Part shown: positions 1-6,081 of the stretch, in pieces | Layout: the number at the start of each line of letters is the position of its first letter | Position numbering within the stretch: the stretch's first letter is position 1 | NCBI GenBank assembly: GCA_029880385.1 | Contig: JAOUOM010000029.1 | Coordinates: forward strand, 1 to 9,899 | Length of the DNA stretch: 9,899 nt | Origin: Cyclobacteriaceae bacterium | Lineage (GTDB): Bacteria > Bacteroidota > Bacteroidia > Cytophagales > Cyclobacteriaceae | Direction of reading: 5' to 3' | Notes under the pieces: generated by a model | What the model was told of the DNA's origin: nothing | What the model saw: only the letters and a program-made list of their open reading frames with translations | Databases searched by the model: none | Position numbers and translations under genes: made by a program

Positions 1-15
1 CTGGCATTCCATCTC

Positions 16-1170
16 TTACTTCCCGTTATCTTTTTGGCTTTTATGATAAAGAACCCCTCGATCTGACAGGTAGTTCAGGATGTAGTGAAAGCATTCTTCC
101 TTTTGCCCAATGTGTTCCGGAGGAAATACGCCTTTTTCAGTAAAAATCCCATCCCGGAACATGTTGGCGATTGCCGTGGCCGTATAGCCGGTAGTCCGGG
201 CCATAGATGACGTGTTCGTTTTGGGATCATATTCATCATAAAGGTCGTAGCAAATTACGGTTTCTATTCCTGTTTGCCGGTCCGTTCCCTCTACCGTAAC
301 CCGCATAACCGTCCGTTCGGCTTCGTGTGTTCCCAATTTCCATTCAGTAAATAATAGCTGGGAAGTGAAGTCCAGCGGACGTATCAGGGCACCCTGGATT
401 GAAATCGGCTCCTGTGAAAAAAAGCCCACGGCCTGTAAGGCTTTGATCCATCCGATATGGCCGGGATAGCGCAAGGTTTTTTCTTTCATATCCGGAATGT
501 GGGGCATGGTGAAGAGTAAAGATCTGAGGCCGTCGGTATTAAAGGCTTCCAGTGTACCTACACCCTCAAATTCGACCAACTCGGCATCACTCAGGGCCGG
601 GCGGGTCACGATGACACCATTTTCGACATATCGAGCCGGCCGGGTGTATTCTTCGATCACATCGATGGGTGAGAAAGGGGCTTTGTATTCAAAGGGCCAT
701 TTTCGATGCAGGGGCAATCCCCCAACCAGGCATTCAAAGGAGCGAACGTCCAGGGTGGTGTTATGATAACCCAGGATAAGGTTGTCCATGCCGGGAGCTA
801 CACCACAATCTATCAGAATGGTCACGCCCTTTTCACGGGCAAGGGAGTCAAGTTCAAGTCCGTTTTCAGGGAAAAAGGAAATATCCACCACATTTTTCCC
901 AGCTTCTATCAATTGTTTGAGAGTGGCAAAACCAAGGTATCCGGGAACAGCACAAACTACCAAGGAAAAGGGTTTTATGGTATTTTGTAAATCTTCAGCA
1001 TTTCTGACATCCAAAACCACGGTCTGGATTGCCGGGTTTTCTTTGGCCAGGGAGGCCAGTTGCTGACCGGAAAAGTCGGCGCATGTGACATGAAAGGAGG
1101 TAGCCAGGTCAAGGGCCATTGCCCGTCCAACCATTCCGGCACCGATTACCAAAACAGGCGTCATATTCAT
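16..1170 (-). CDS. Saccharopine dehydrogenase family protein (NAD(P)-binding oxidoreductase)
   Basis: The 384-residue protein has an N-terminal Rossmann fold. Its dinucleotide-binding loop GAGMVG lies at residues 10-15, directly after a hydrophobic first strand. The family-typical DCGVAPGMDN segment is at 121-130, and the C-terminal catalytic-like domain carries FNTDGLRSL (210-218) and TLRYPGH (232-238). This architecture is shared by saccharopine dehydrogenases and L-lysine 6-dehydrogenases, so a role in lysine or other amino-acid oxidation or reduction in the cytoplasm is likely. The sequence alone does not settle the substrate. The start is ATG; a second ATG two codons downstream is also possible. 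It lies 25 nt downstream of the pullulanase gene on the same strand and is probably co-transcribed with it, although no metabolic link between the two is obvious. The gene is complete, and no frameshift or missing motif was seen. Confidence 0.85.
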   Translation of the reverse strand: MNMTPVLVIGAGMVGRAMALDLATSFHVTCADFSGQQLASLAKENPAIQTVVLDVRNAEDLQNTIKPFSLVVCAVPGYLGFATLKQLIEAGKNVVDISFFPENGLELDSLAREKGVTILIDCGVAPGMDNLILGYHNTTLDVRSFECLVGGLPLHRKWPFEYKAPFSPIDVIEEYTRPARYVENGVIVTRPALSDAELVEFEGVGTLEAFNTDGLRSLLFTMPHIPDMKEKTLRYPGHIGWIKALQAVGFFSQEPISIQGALIRPLDFTSQLLFTEWKLGTHEAERTVMRVTVEGTDRQTGIETVICYDLYDEYDPKTNTSSMARTTGYTATAIANMFRDGIFTEKGVFPPEHIGQKEECFHYILNYLSDRGVLYHKSQKDNGK

Positions 1171-1195
1171 CGTATAAACCTTAATGTTGTTAAAA

Positions 1196-3193
1196 TTATT
1201 GAAAAAGCAGAAGGGCTGACCTTGCGGCGACCGGGGTTTTTCCTCCCGCCACCTGACGGAAACCCCGCAAATTCAGGGTGCCCGACTCTCCGGCAACCGT
1301 CCACTTACCGGCAGGTACGTCTACAACCTGATCCGTTTGGCTGCCATTGTAATAGATCAGGATCGTTTGCCACGAATCCCCAACGGCCGATCCGTCCAGA
1401 TTCATCGCAAGGACTAGCTCATGGTTAGTTTCAGGAAATGTAAGGTATTGCCGTACCTTTTCGGCTGAATTGAGTCGAAAGGCCGGATGCTCTTTTCGTA
1501 GCCGGATCAAGTGTTGGTAGTAAGTGAAGACGTCCTTGTAGCGTCCTTTCATTTCCCATTTAATACTGTTGATGGAGTCCGGGCTTTCGAAGGAATTATG
1601 CACCCCGTTTTTTGAGCGAAGGAAATCCACTCCACCATGCAAAAAAGGCACCCCTTGTGATGTCATGACGAGTGTATTAGCGAGCTTGTGCATTTCGATG
1701 AGTTCAGGTTCACCGGCTTCGGGGTTTGAGGCCTTAAGTTTGTCCCAGAGCGTCATGTCGTCGTGGCAGGAAACGTAGCTCATCATTTGCCAGGGTTCCC
1801 TGGCCCACGCTTTATCCGTATAATTGACACCCGCAAAATCGATCTGAGGATGAGCGATAGCTCCTGCCAGTCCAAATTTGACACTTTCCTTTGTTCCTTT
1901 TTTGCCGGACACAAACCCTTTGTCTTCTTTGTCAGACCAATGCCCTTTCAGTCCGTCACGGAATTCATCGCTAAAGACGGCAATTGCATCCAGTTGCGAT
2001 GTGTTTGCTTTGATCGCCCTCAAACTATCAGGCAAAGGGCTTGATGAGGCAGTCCACCCTTCCCCATAGACAAAGGCAGCCGGATTAAGGGCTTTTATTT
2101 CTTTGGTGAGCTGGTTCATGGTCTCGATATCATGAATACCCATTAGATCTACCCGAAAGCCGTCGATGTGATATTCTTCCAACCAGTATTTCATCGATTC
2201 GGTCATGAATTTTCGCATCATGGGTCGCTCAGATGCCGTTTCATTGCCGCAGGCAGATGCATCAGAAAAACTTCCGTCTTCCCTTTGCCGGTAATAGTAG
2301 CCGGGTACCAGTTGGTTGAAAGACGATTCCTCGGTGAATCCCGTATGGTTATACACGACATCCAAAATGACGCCTATGCCATTTTGATGGAGGGTTGCCA
2401 CCATTTTTTTGAACTCCAGGATTCGACTGAATGGATTTGAAGGATCAGTGGAATACGAACCTTCCGGCACATTGTAATTGAGCGGGTCGTAGCCCCAGTT
2501 GTATATATTCTTCTCAAGTTTTGCCTCATCTATGGATCTGAAATCAAAGGAGGGGATCAGGTGGACGTGGGTGATGCCCAGTTCTTTCATATGTGACAAA
2601 CCCGTATATTCACCATGGGGTGATTGGGTTCCCATTTCCGTAAACCCCAGGAATTTCCCTTTGTTTGTAATGCCAGATGCAGGATTCATCGACAAGTCAC
2701 GGACATGTAATTCATAGATGATCATGTCTGTATAGGCTTTTACCTCTGGACCCCTATCCTGATCCCACAAGTCGGGATCAGCCATGGAAGGGATGCCCAC
2801 ATAAGCTCGACGACCGTTGACACCTACCATTTTCACATAGGGGTCAACAACCTCCATATTCCATTTGTCTTCGAATTTTGCCTGTAGTGTATAATATGTT
2901 CCGGTTATGTCATTTGCCTCAAACAACCATACGCCATTATCGGTTTTAGTCATAGACTCACTTCCAAGGGGATTATCTCCATCCGCAGCGGAATAAAAAT
3001 TTATTTTCATATCATTTGCAAGTGGTGACCAAACCCTCAGGCTCCATGTCCCATTGTGAAAAGTTAAGCCTAAATCACTGCCTGAATAAGTTGTATAGTC
3101 ATCATAATCAATGATTTTGGAATTTTTGGGGATGCAACTCATCAGCAGGAGAAGAAATAATGAAATTTTAAACTTTATTACAAACCTTATCAT
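1196..3193 (-). CDS. pulA: Type I pullulanase, lipoprotein (GH13)
   Basis: This 665-residue alpha-1,6-glucan debranching enzyme would cleave branch points in pullulan, glycogen or starch-derived oligosaccharides. The N-terminus is a lipoprotein signal: a basic start, a run of Leu and a lipobox LLMSC with the lipidated Cys at residue 20, so it is probably membrane-anchored in the periplasm or at the surface. A CBM48-like beta domain covers roughly 40-135. The GH13 catalytic barrel follows with the pullulanase signature YNWGYDP (231-237), region I DVVYNH (278-283), region II GFRVD with nucleophile Asp349, region III YGEGW with acid/base Glu378, and region IV VSCHDD with Asp478. The last region has Asp where many GH13 enzymes have Asn (HDN); I recall the same variant from Bacteroides-type pullulanases. 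A short C-terminal beta domain ends the protein. The start is ATG at 3193, directly before the signal peptide. It is the first gene of a probable two-gene operon with the downstream dehydrogenase. Confidence 0.93.
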   Translation of the reverse strand: MIRFVIKFKISLFLLLLMSCIPKNSKIIDYDDYTTYSGSDLGLTFHNGTWSLRVWSPLANDMKINFYSAADGDNPLGSESMTKTDNGVWLFEANDITGTYYTLQAKFEDKWNMEVVDPYVKMVGVNGRRAYVGIPSMADPDLWDQDRGPEVKAYTDMIIYELHVRDLSMNPASGITNKGKFLGFTEMGTQSPHGEYTGLSHMKELGITHVHLIPSFDFRSIDEAKLEKNIYNWGYDPLNYNVPEGSYSTDPSNPFSRILEFKKMVATLHQNGIGVILDVVYNHTGFTEESSFNQLVPGYYYRQREDGSFSDASACGNETASERPMMRKFMTESMKYWLEEYHIDGFRVDLMGIHDIETMNQLTKEIKALNPAAFVYGEGWTASSSPLPDSLRAIKANTSQLDAIAVFSDEFRDGLKGHWSDKEDKGFVSGKKGTKESVKFGLAGAIAHPQIDFAGVNYTDKAWAREPWQMMSYVSCHDDMTLWDKLKASNPEAGEPELIEMHKLANTLVMTSQGVPFLHGGVDFLRSKNGVHNSFESPDSINSIKWEMKGRYKDVFTYYQHLIRLRKEHPAFRLNSAEKVRQYLTFPETNHELVLAMNLDGSAVGDSWQTILIYYNGSQTDQVVDVPAGKWTVAGESGTLNLRGFRQVAGGKTPVAARSALLLFQ

Positions 3194-3235
3194 TTGTTAT
3201 ATCATTAGGGGTGTAAGCAAATAATTCTAAAAAAC

Positions 3236-3257
3236 ACTTTTAAATACCGTTAAAAGT
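3236..3257. repeat. Perfect 8-bp inverted repeat between divergent genes
   Basis: The arms ACTTTTAA (3236-3243) and TTAAAAGT (3250-3257) are perfect inverted copies separated by 6 nt. The repeat sits between the divergently transcribed pullulanase (start 3193) and HNH gene (start 3321), where an operator for a dimeric regulator could lie. Because the arms are AT-rich, a chance origin is possible. No convincing TTTG / TAnnTTTG promoter was found on either strand of the 3194-3320 gap. Confidence 0.4.
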
Positions 3258-3320
3258 ACTACATTTATACTCACATTAAGGATCGGTAAAAAATAATATC
3301 AACCAAAAACATTAATATCC

Positions 3321-3821
3321 ATGACAAACCAAAAACCAGAAGAGCAATGGGAGCCGATCCCAGGGTTTAAAAATTACCAGATATCCAATCGGGGTAAAAT
3401 ACGGAGCATCACGCGAAAAGTATGGCATAAGGGTAGTAACACGCACATGAACCTGAAAGGCAAAATGATGAAACAGCGCTGGAACAAGGCGTGTAAGTGT
3501 TATTTCCTTGACCTGATTGATGATGAAGGAAAACGAAGAACAGTATATCCCCACAAGGAGGTTGCGAAAGCATTTGTGCCTAACGACAATGCTAGCGAAT
3601 TGAAAATGATCATTCACATCGATAACAACCCACGAAACAATCAGGCAGACAACCTGCAGTGGATGACACCTTCTGAACACATGAAGTGGCAGTTTGATGT
3701 AGGAAACAAGAATAATTTCAAGGTTTGGAAGACCCGAAAGAAACTGTATAAAAATGGTTTCAAACCAACAACAGTACTTCCGGGCAGGCCAAAGAAGAAT
3801 AAAGCAAAAGAGGAAGCATAA
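3321..3821 (+). CDS. NUMOD4 / HNH endonuclease-like protein with AT-hook-like tail
   Basis: The 166-residue protein opens with a NUMOD4-type DNA-binding motif (EQWEPIPGFKNYQISNRGKI, residues 8-27). An HNH_3-type nuclease domain follows: His78 in HKEVAKAF, His99-Ile-Asp-Asn-Asn (99-103), and Asn111 in NLQWMTPSEHM. These match the pattern of phage and free-standing homing-type HNH endonucleases, and the likely metal- and DNA-contacting residues are present, so nicking or cutting activity is plausible. The C-terminal 35 residues are Lys/Arg-rich and contain PGRPKKNK, which resembles an AT-hook core. The gene is monocistronic, lies between two gene sets transcribed away from or toward it, and has its own terminator overlapping the stop codon. 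No intron or interrupted host gene is visible around it. It may be a selfish homing gene or a domesticated nuclease; the sequence does not decide. Confidence 0.85.
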   Translation: MTNQKPEEQWEPIPGFKNYQISNRGKIRSITRKVWHKGSNTHMNLKGKMMKQRWNKACKCYFLDLIDDEGKRRTVYPHKEVAKAFVPNDNASELKMIIHIDNNPRNNQADNLQWMTPSEHMKWQFDVGNKNNFKVWKTRKKLYKNGFKPTTVLPGRPKKNKAKEEA

Positions 3822-3846
3822 AAAAGGGGAATAACCCCTTTTTTTT
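3820..3846 (+). terminator. Intrinsic terminator of the HNH gene
   Basis: The hairpin arms AAAAAAGGGG (3820-3829) and CCCCTTTTTT (3835-3844) flank a 5-nt loop and are followed by further T residues to 3846. The A-tract of the left arm overlaps the last two bases of the HNH stop codon. With A and T runs on both sides it could also stop leftward transcription arriving from rpmA. Confidence 0.85.
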
Positions 3847-3930
3847 GTGCCGCGCTTTTTTTAGTGGGGATCCGGAGACAAACAGGGATAACACCACGTA
3901 GATGTGATGCAGCGAAGCTTGCATGCCCAT

Positions 3931-3961
3931 AAAAAAAGCACAACGGATGAGGTTGTGCTTT
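3931..3961 (-). terminator. Intrinsic terminator of rplU-rpmA
   Basis: Read on the minus strand, AAAGCACAAC (3961-3952) pairs with GTTGTGCTTT (3944-3935) across a 7-nt loop, a perfect 10-bp stem. The T-run of the second arm continues to 3931. It begins 24 nt past the rpmA stop codon, the expected place for the end of the ribosomal protein transcript. Confidence 0.88.
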
Positions 3962-3984
3962 CGTACGATTAACTCGTTTGTTTT

Positions 3985-4245
3985 TTAATCCTGAACGGCT
4001 TCTATGTGAACGTAGGATCTGTTTTGTCTTCCTTTCTGAAACTTCACGATACCATTGGTAAGGGCAAACAACGTGTGATCCCTTCCAATTCCCACATTGG
4101 TACCGGGATGATGCTTGGTTCCCCTTTGTCTTACGATGATGTTGCCGGCGATGGCCGACTGTCCGCCAAATATTTTAACGCCAAGTCGTTTACTTTCCGA
4201 CTCGCGTCCGTTTTTGGAACTACCTACACCTTTCTTATGAGCCAT
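3985..4245 (-). CDS. rpmA: 50S ribosomal protein L27
   Basis: The 86-residue protein has the characteristic L27 start MAHKKG, followed by GSSKNGRESESKRLG and the conserved IVRQRGTKHHPG segment (37-48). L27 sits at the peptidyl transferase centre of the large subunit, with its N-terminal tail reaching toward the tRNA acceptor ends. There is no N-terminal propeptide of the kind removed by Prp protease in Firmicutes, so only the initiator Met would be trimmed. Length is normal for the family. It lies 9 nt downstream of rplU, the near-universal rplU-rpmA pairing, and a terminator follows at 3931-3961. Confidence 0.98.
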   Translation of the reverse strand: MAHKKGVGSSKNGRESESKRLGVKIFGGQSAIAGNIIVRQRGTKHHPGTNVGIGRDHTLFALTNGIVKFQKGRQNRSYVHIEAVQD

Positions 4246-4254
4246 GGCTTTTTA

Positions 4255-4563
4255 TTATTTAATATCTTCAATTAATACCTTGGTAAACTGCTGTCTGTGT
4301 CCGTTTTTGACACGGTAGCCTTTCCTTCTTTTTTTCTTAAAAACGATTACCTTATCGCCTTTGACATGTTCTAGTACTTTGCCGGATACTTTAGAACCCT
4401 TTATGCTGGGGGTACCTACCTTTACCTTCCCGTCATTATCTACCAAAAGAACATTTTCAAAATCAATTGCGCTCCCAGCCTCAGCTTCCATCAGGGGGGC
4501 GTAAATGAATTTATCTTTTTCTACTTTGTATTGCTTTCCAGCAATGTCTACGATCGCGTACAT
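4255..4563 (-). CDS. rplU: 50S ribosomal protein L21
   Basis: The 102-residue protein begins MYAIVDIAGKQYKVEKD, the classic L21 start. It contains the basic KKKRRKGYRVKNGHRQ segment (76-91) that contacts 23S rRNA in the large subunit. Length and motifs are typical for the family. It is the first gene of the rplU-rpmA operon. A clear Bacteroidota-type promoter lies 40-70 nt upstream, giving a short leader of roughly 30 to 35 nt, which is too short for an elaborate autoregulatory leader RNA. Confidence 0.98.
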   Translation of the reverse strand: MYAIVDIAGKQYKVEKDKFIYAPLMEAEAGSAIDFENVLLVDNDGKVKVGTPSIKGSKVSGKVLEHVKGDKVIVFKKKRRKGYRVKNGHRQQFTKVLIEDIK

Positions 4564-4602
4564 ATATTATGATGTAATAAAGTCTTTCTCAAAAAAGGAC
4601 TG

Positions 4603-4633
4603 CAAAGATATACTTTAACTTTTTATATTCAAA
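4603..4633 (-). promoter_or_regulatory. Bacteroidota-type promoter of rplU-rpmA
   Basis: On the minus strand, a -33 element TTTG (4633-4630) is followed after exactly 19 nt by TATCTTTG (4610-4603), an exact match to the -7 consensus TAnnTTTG used by the primary sigma factor of Bacteroidota. Transcription would start around 4595-4598, just upstream of the rplU ATG at 4563. Confidence 0.85.
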
Positions 4634-4662
4634 CAAAATACGAAGAGATAACGCTATTTGAC

Positions 4663-4671
4663 TGTGGATAA
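4663..4671 (-). promoter_or_regulatory. DnaA box (exact TTATCCACA on minus strand)
   Basis: The plus strand reads TGTGGATAA, the exact reverse complement of the consensus DnaA box TTATCCACA. It is immediately followed by an AT-rich tract with a T9 run. Confidence 0.65.
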
Positions 4672-4782
4672 TTATTTTTCGTTTTTTTTTAATCTTTTCA
4701 TACCCTCATTTACGGGAGTATTCGATAAAGTTTAATTTGAAATATGCATCGTAAGTATTTGTATAACAGCAAACTAAACTAG

Positions 4783-4803
4783 TTATCCACAGGGTGTTGA
4801 TAA
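4783..4803. promoter_or_regulatory. Inverted pair of DnaA boxes
   Basis: An exact box TTATCCACA (4783-4791, plus) is followed after 3 nt by TGTTGATAA (4795-4803), which on the minus strand is TTATCAACA, one mismatch from consensus. Together they form a 21-bp near-palindrome. With the exact box at 4663-4671 this gives three boxes within about 140 bp upstream of nrdBA. Confidence 0.65.
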
Positions 4804-4913
4804 CTATATGAAGGGCAGGACAAGCCCTTGACATTTAATCCGGATTTCGACACATTTGTATGCTCAGTCGAGAAAAATAAACCACTTTTCATTACGTTGG
4901 ATTTCCTTTTGTT

Positions 4914-4941
4914 GCGATAAGTCACTCAAATCCAGCGATAA
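4914..4941. repeat. Direct repeat GCGATAA, 21-bp spacing
   Basis: GCGATAA occurs at 4914-4920 and 4935-4941. The 21-bp period equals about two helical turns, placing both copies on one face of the DNA, a layout seen in operators. Given the short unit, chance is possible. Confidence 0.35.
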
Positions 4942-4967
4942 AATTTGCAACTGCACACATTAACTGC

Positions 4968-4991
4968 GTACGTGCCATTTATGTACGTGCC
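4968..4991. repeat. Direct repeat GTACGTGCC, 15-bp spacing
   Basis: Identical 9-mers GTACGTGCC lie at 4968-4976 and 4983-4991, about 60-80 bp upstream of the nrdB start. Each contains the palindromic core GTAC or ACGT. They may be tandem binding sites for a regulator of nrdBA. Confidence 0.5.
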
Positions 4992-4992
4992 G

Positions 4993-5039
4993 GTTGTTTA
5001 AATGTGTTCAGGAAAGGGAGTTATTTATATTTAAACAAC
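4993..5039 (+). promoter_or_regulatory. Perfect 11-bp inverted repeat ahead of nrdB
   Basis: GTTGTTTAAAT (4993-5003) and ATTTAAACAAC (5029-5039) are perfect inverted copies with a 25-nt interval. The right arm ends 11 nt before the nrdB ATG at 5051. The interval contains a purine-rich AGGAAAGGGAG stretch. It could be a DNA operator or, if transcribed, an mRNA hairpin controlling access to the start region. Confidence 0.5.
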
Positions 5040-5050
5040 GATGAAAGAAA

Positions 5051-6043
5051 ATGAATAGTCAGAAGATAAGCAATGTAGAGGAGCCTATTTTAAAAGAGAA
5101 CAAAGACCGCTTTGTTTTGTTTCCGATTACTCATGATGATATCTGGCAGTTTTATAAAAGGGCAGAGGCCAGCTTTTGGACTGCAGAAGAGATAGACCTA
5201 AGCCAGGACCTGAAAGACTGGGAAAATATGAGTGATGGTGAAAAGCATTTCATCAAACACGTATTGGCATTTTTCGCTGCCAGTGATGGTATTGTAAATG
5301 AAAACCTGGCTGAACATTTTATATCGGAAGTTCAGTATACCGAGGCCAAGTTTTTTTATGGTTTTCAGATTACGATCGAAAATATACATTCCGAAACCTA
5401 TTCATTGCTAATCGATACCTATGTAAAGGATCCGAAAGAAAAAGACGGGTTATTTCACGCAATGGATACACTGGAATGTGTGAACAAAAAGGCAGCATGG
5501 GCACTGCGGTGGATAGATAAAGGAAATTTTCAGGAAAGGTTGATTGCCTTTGCTGCTGTCGAAGGAATCTTTTTTTCCGGAAGCTTTTGCTCCATTTTCT
5601 GGTTGAAAAAAAGAGGACTTATGCCGGGCCTCAGTTTTTCAAACGAACTAATCTCACGGGATGAAGGTTTGCACTGTGATTTTGCCTGTTTGCTTTATAA
5701 TAATCACGTAGTAAATAAGCTGTCAGTGGAAACTGTCCAGGAAATTATCCGGGATGCGGTCACCATTGAAAAAGAATTTGTGACTGATGCAATACCTGTG
5801 AAATTAATTGGTATGAATGCGGAACTAATGTGCCAGTACATTGAGTTTGTAGCTGACCGCTTGTTGGTAGAGCTTCATTGTCCCAAAATATACAATGCCA
5901 CTAATCCGTTTGATTTTATGGAAATGATCTCGCTGCAGGGAAAGACCAATTTCTTCGAAAAACGTGTGGGGGAATATCAAAAAGCTGGCGTATTGAACCA
6001 AGAAAAAGAAAAGTCAAAGTTTAGACTAGATGAAGATTTTTAA
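5051..6043 (+). CDS. nrdB: Class Ia ribonucleotide reductase, beta (radical) subunit
   Basis: This 330-residue ferritin-like protein carries the diiron-tyrosyl radical cofactor that starts reduction of ribonucleotides to deoxyribonucleotides. Iron ligands are all present: Asp79, Glu110, His113, Glu171, Glu205 and His208. The radical Tyr is Tyr117, in the ENIHSETY context (110-117). Trp43 in SFWTAEEIDL matches the start of the radical-transfer path. The C-terminal tail FRLDEDF (324-330) is the docking peptide for the alpha subunit and closely resembles the FTLDADF tail of the mammalian small subunit. Stretches such as VEGIFFSGSF and SNELISRDEGLHCDFACL are nearly identical to eukaryotic R2. ATG at 5051 fits the usual length. 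TAA is immediately followed by TAG, a tandem stop. nrdA follows after 38 nt on the same strand, so the subunits are probably co-transcribed. A dense array of possible control sites lies upstream. Confidence 0.97.
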   Translation: MNSQKISNVEEPILKENKDRFVLFPITHDDIWQFYKRAEASFWTAEEIDLSQDLKDWENMSDGEKHFIKHVLAFFAASDGIVNENLAEHFISEVQYTEAKFFYGFQITIENIHSETYSLLIDTYVKDPKEKDGLFHAMDTLECVNKKAAWALRWIDKGNFQERLIAFAAVEGIFFSGSFCSIFWLKKRGLMPGLSFSNELISRDEGLHCDFACLLYNNHVVNKLSVETVQEIIRDAVTIEKEFVTDAIPVKLIGMNAELMCQYIEFVADRLLVELHCPKIYNATNPFDFMEMISLQGKTNFFEKRVGEYQKAGVLNQEKEKSKFRLDEDF

Positions 6044-6081
6044 TAGCTAATTAACACCGAAACCCTAAATCGCCTTTCAAA

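Larger units (their letters stand above)
4634..5050. other. Intergenic control region between rplU and nrdB
   Basis: This long gap holds no credible gene. It contains an AT-rich stretch with a T9 run (4671-4700), two exact and one near-match DnaA box, a small hairpin (AAGGGC 4811-4816 with GCCCTT 4824-4829), a 10-bp palindrome AATCCGGATT (4837-4846), two pairs of short direct repeats (4914-4941 and 4968-4991) and an 11-bp inverted repeat just before nrdB. I did not find an exact TTTG / TAnnTTTG promoter for nrdB, and no convincing NrdR box. Confidence 0.6.

Noticed and set aside
3641..3943. Minus-strand frame covering the end of the HNH gene and its terminator
   Set aside because: It crosses the terminator hairpin, is low-complexity and overlaps the conserved HNH domain on the other strand.
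4006..4275. Plus-strand frame antisense to rpmA
   Set aside because: rpmA is unmistakable on the minus strand; the plus frame has no family signature.
4564..4602. Possible L21 autoregulatory leader RNA upstream of rplU
   Set aside because: The promoter placement leaves only about 30 to 35 nt of leader, and no stable hairpin was seen.
4828..4866. TTGACA (4828-4833) as an E. coli-type -35 element for nrdB
   Set aside because: The only TATnnT-like hexamer nearby is about 25 nt downstream, too far, and the Bacteroidota primary sigma factor does not use this consensus.
4940..4947. AAAATTTG as a -7 promoter element for nrdB
   Set aside because: It mismatches the first T of TAnnTTTG and has no TTTG element at the required 19-21 nt upstream.
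5198..5389. Antisense open frame inside nrdB
   Set aside because: It lies fully inside a well-supported conserved gene, has no recognisable domain and is a shadow of nrdB codon use.
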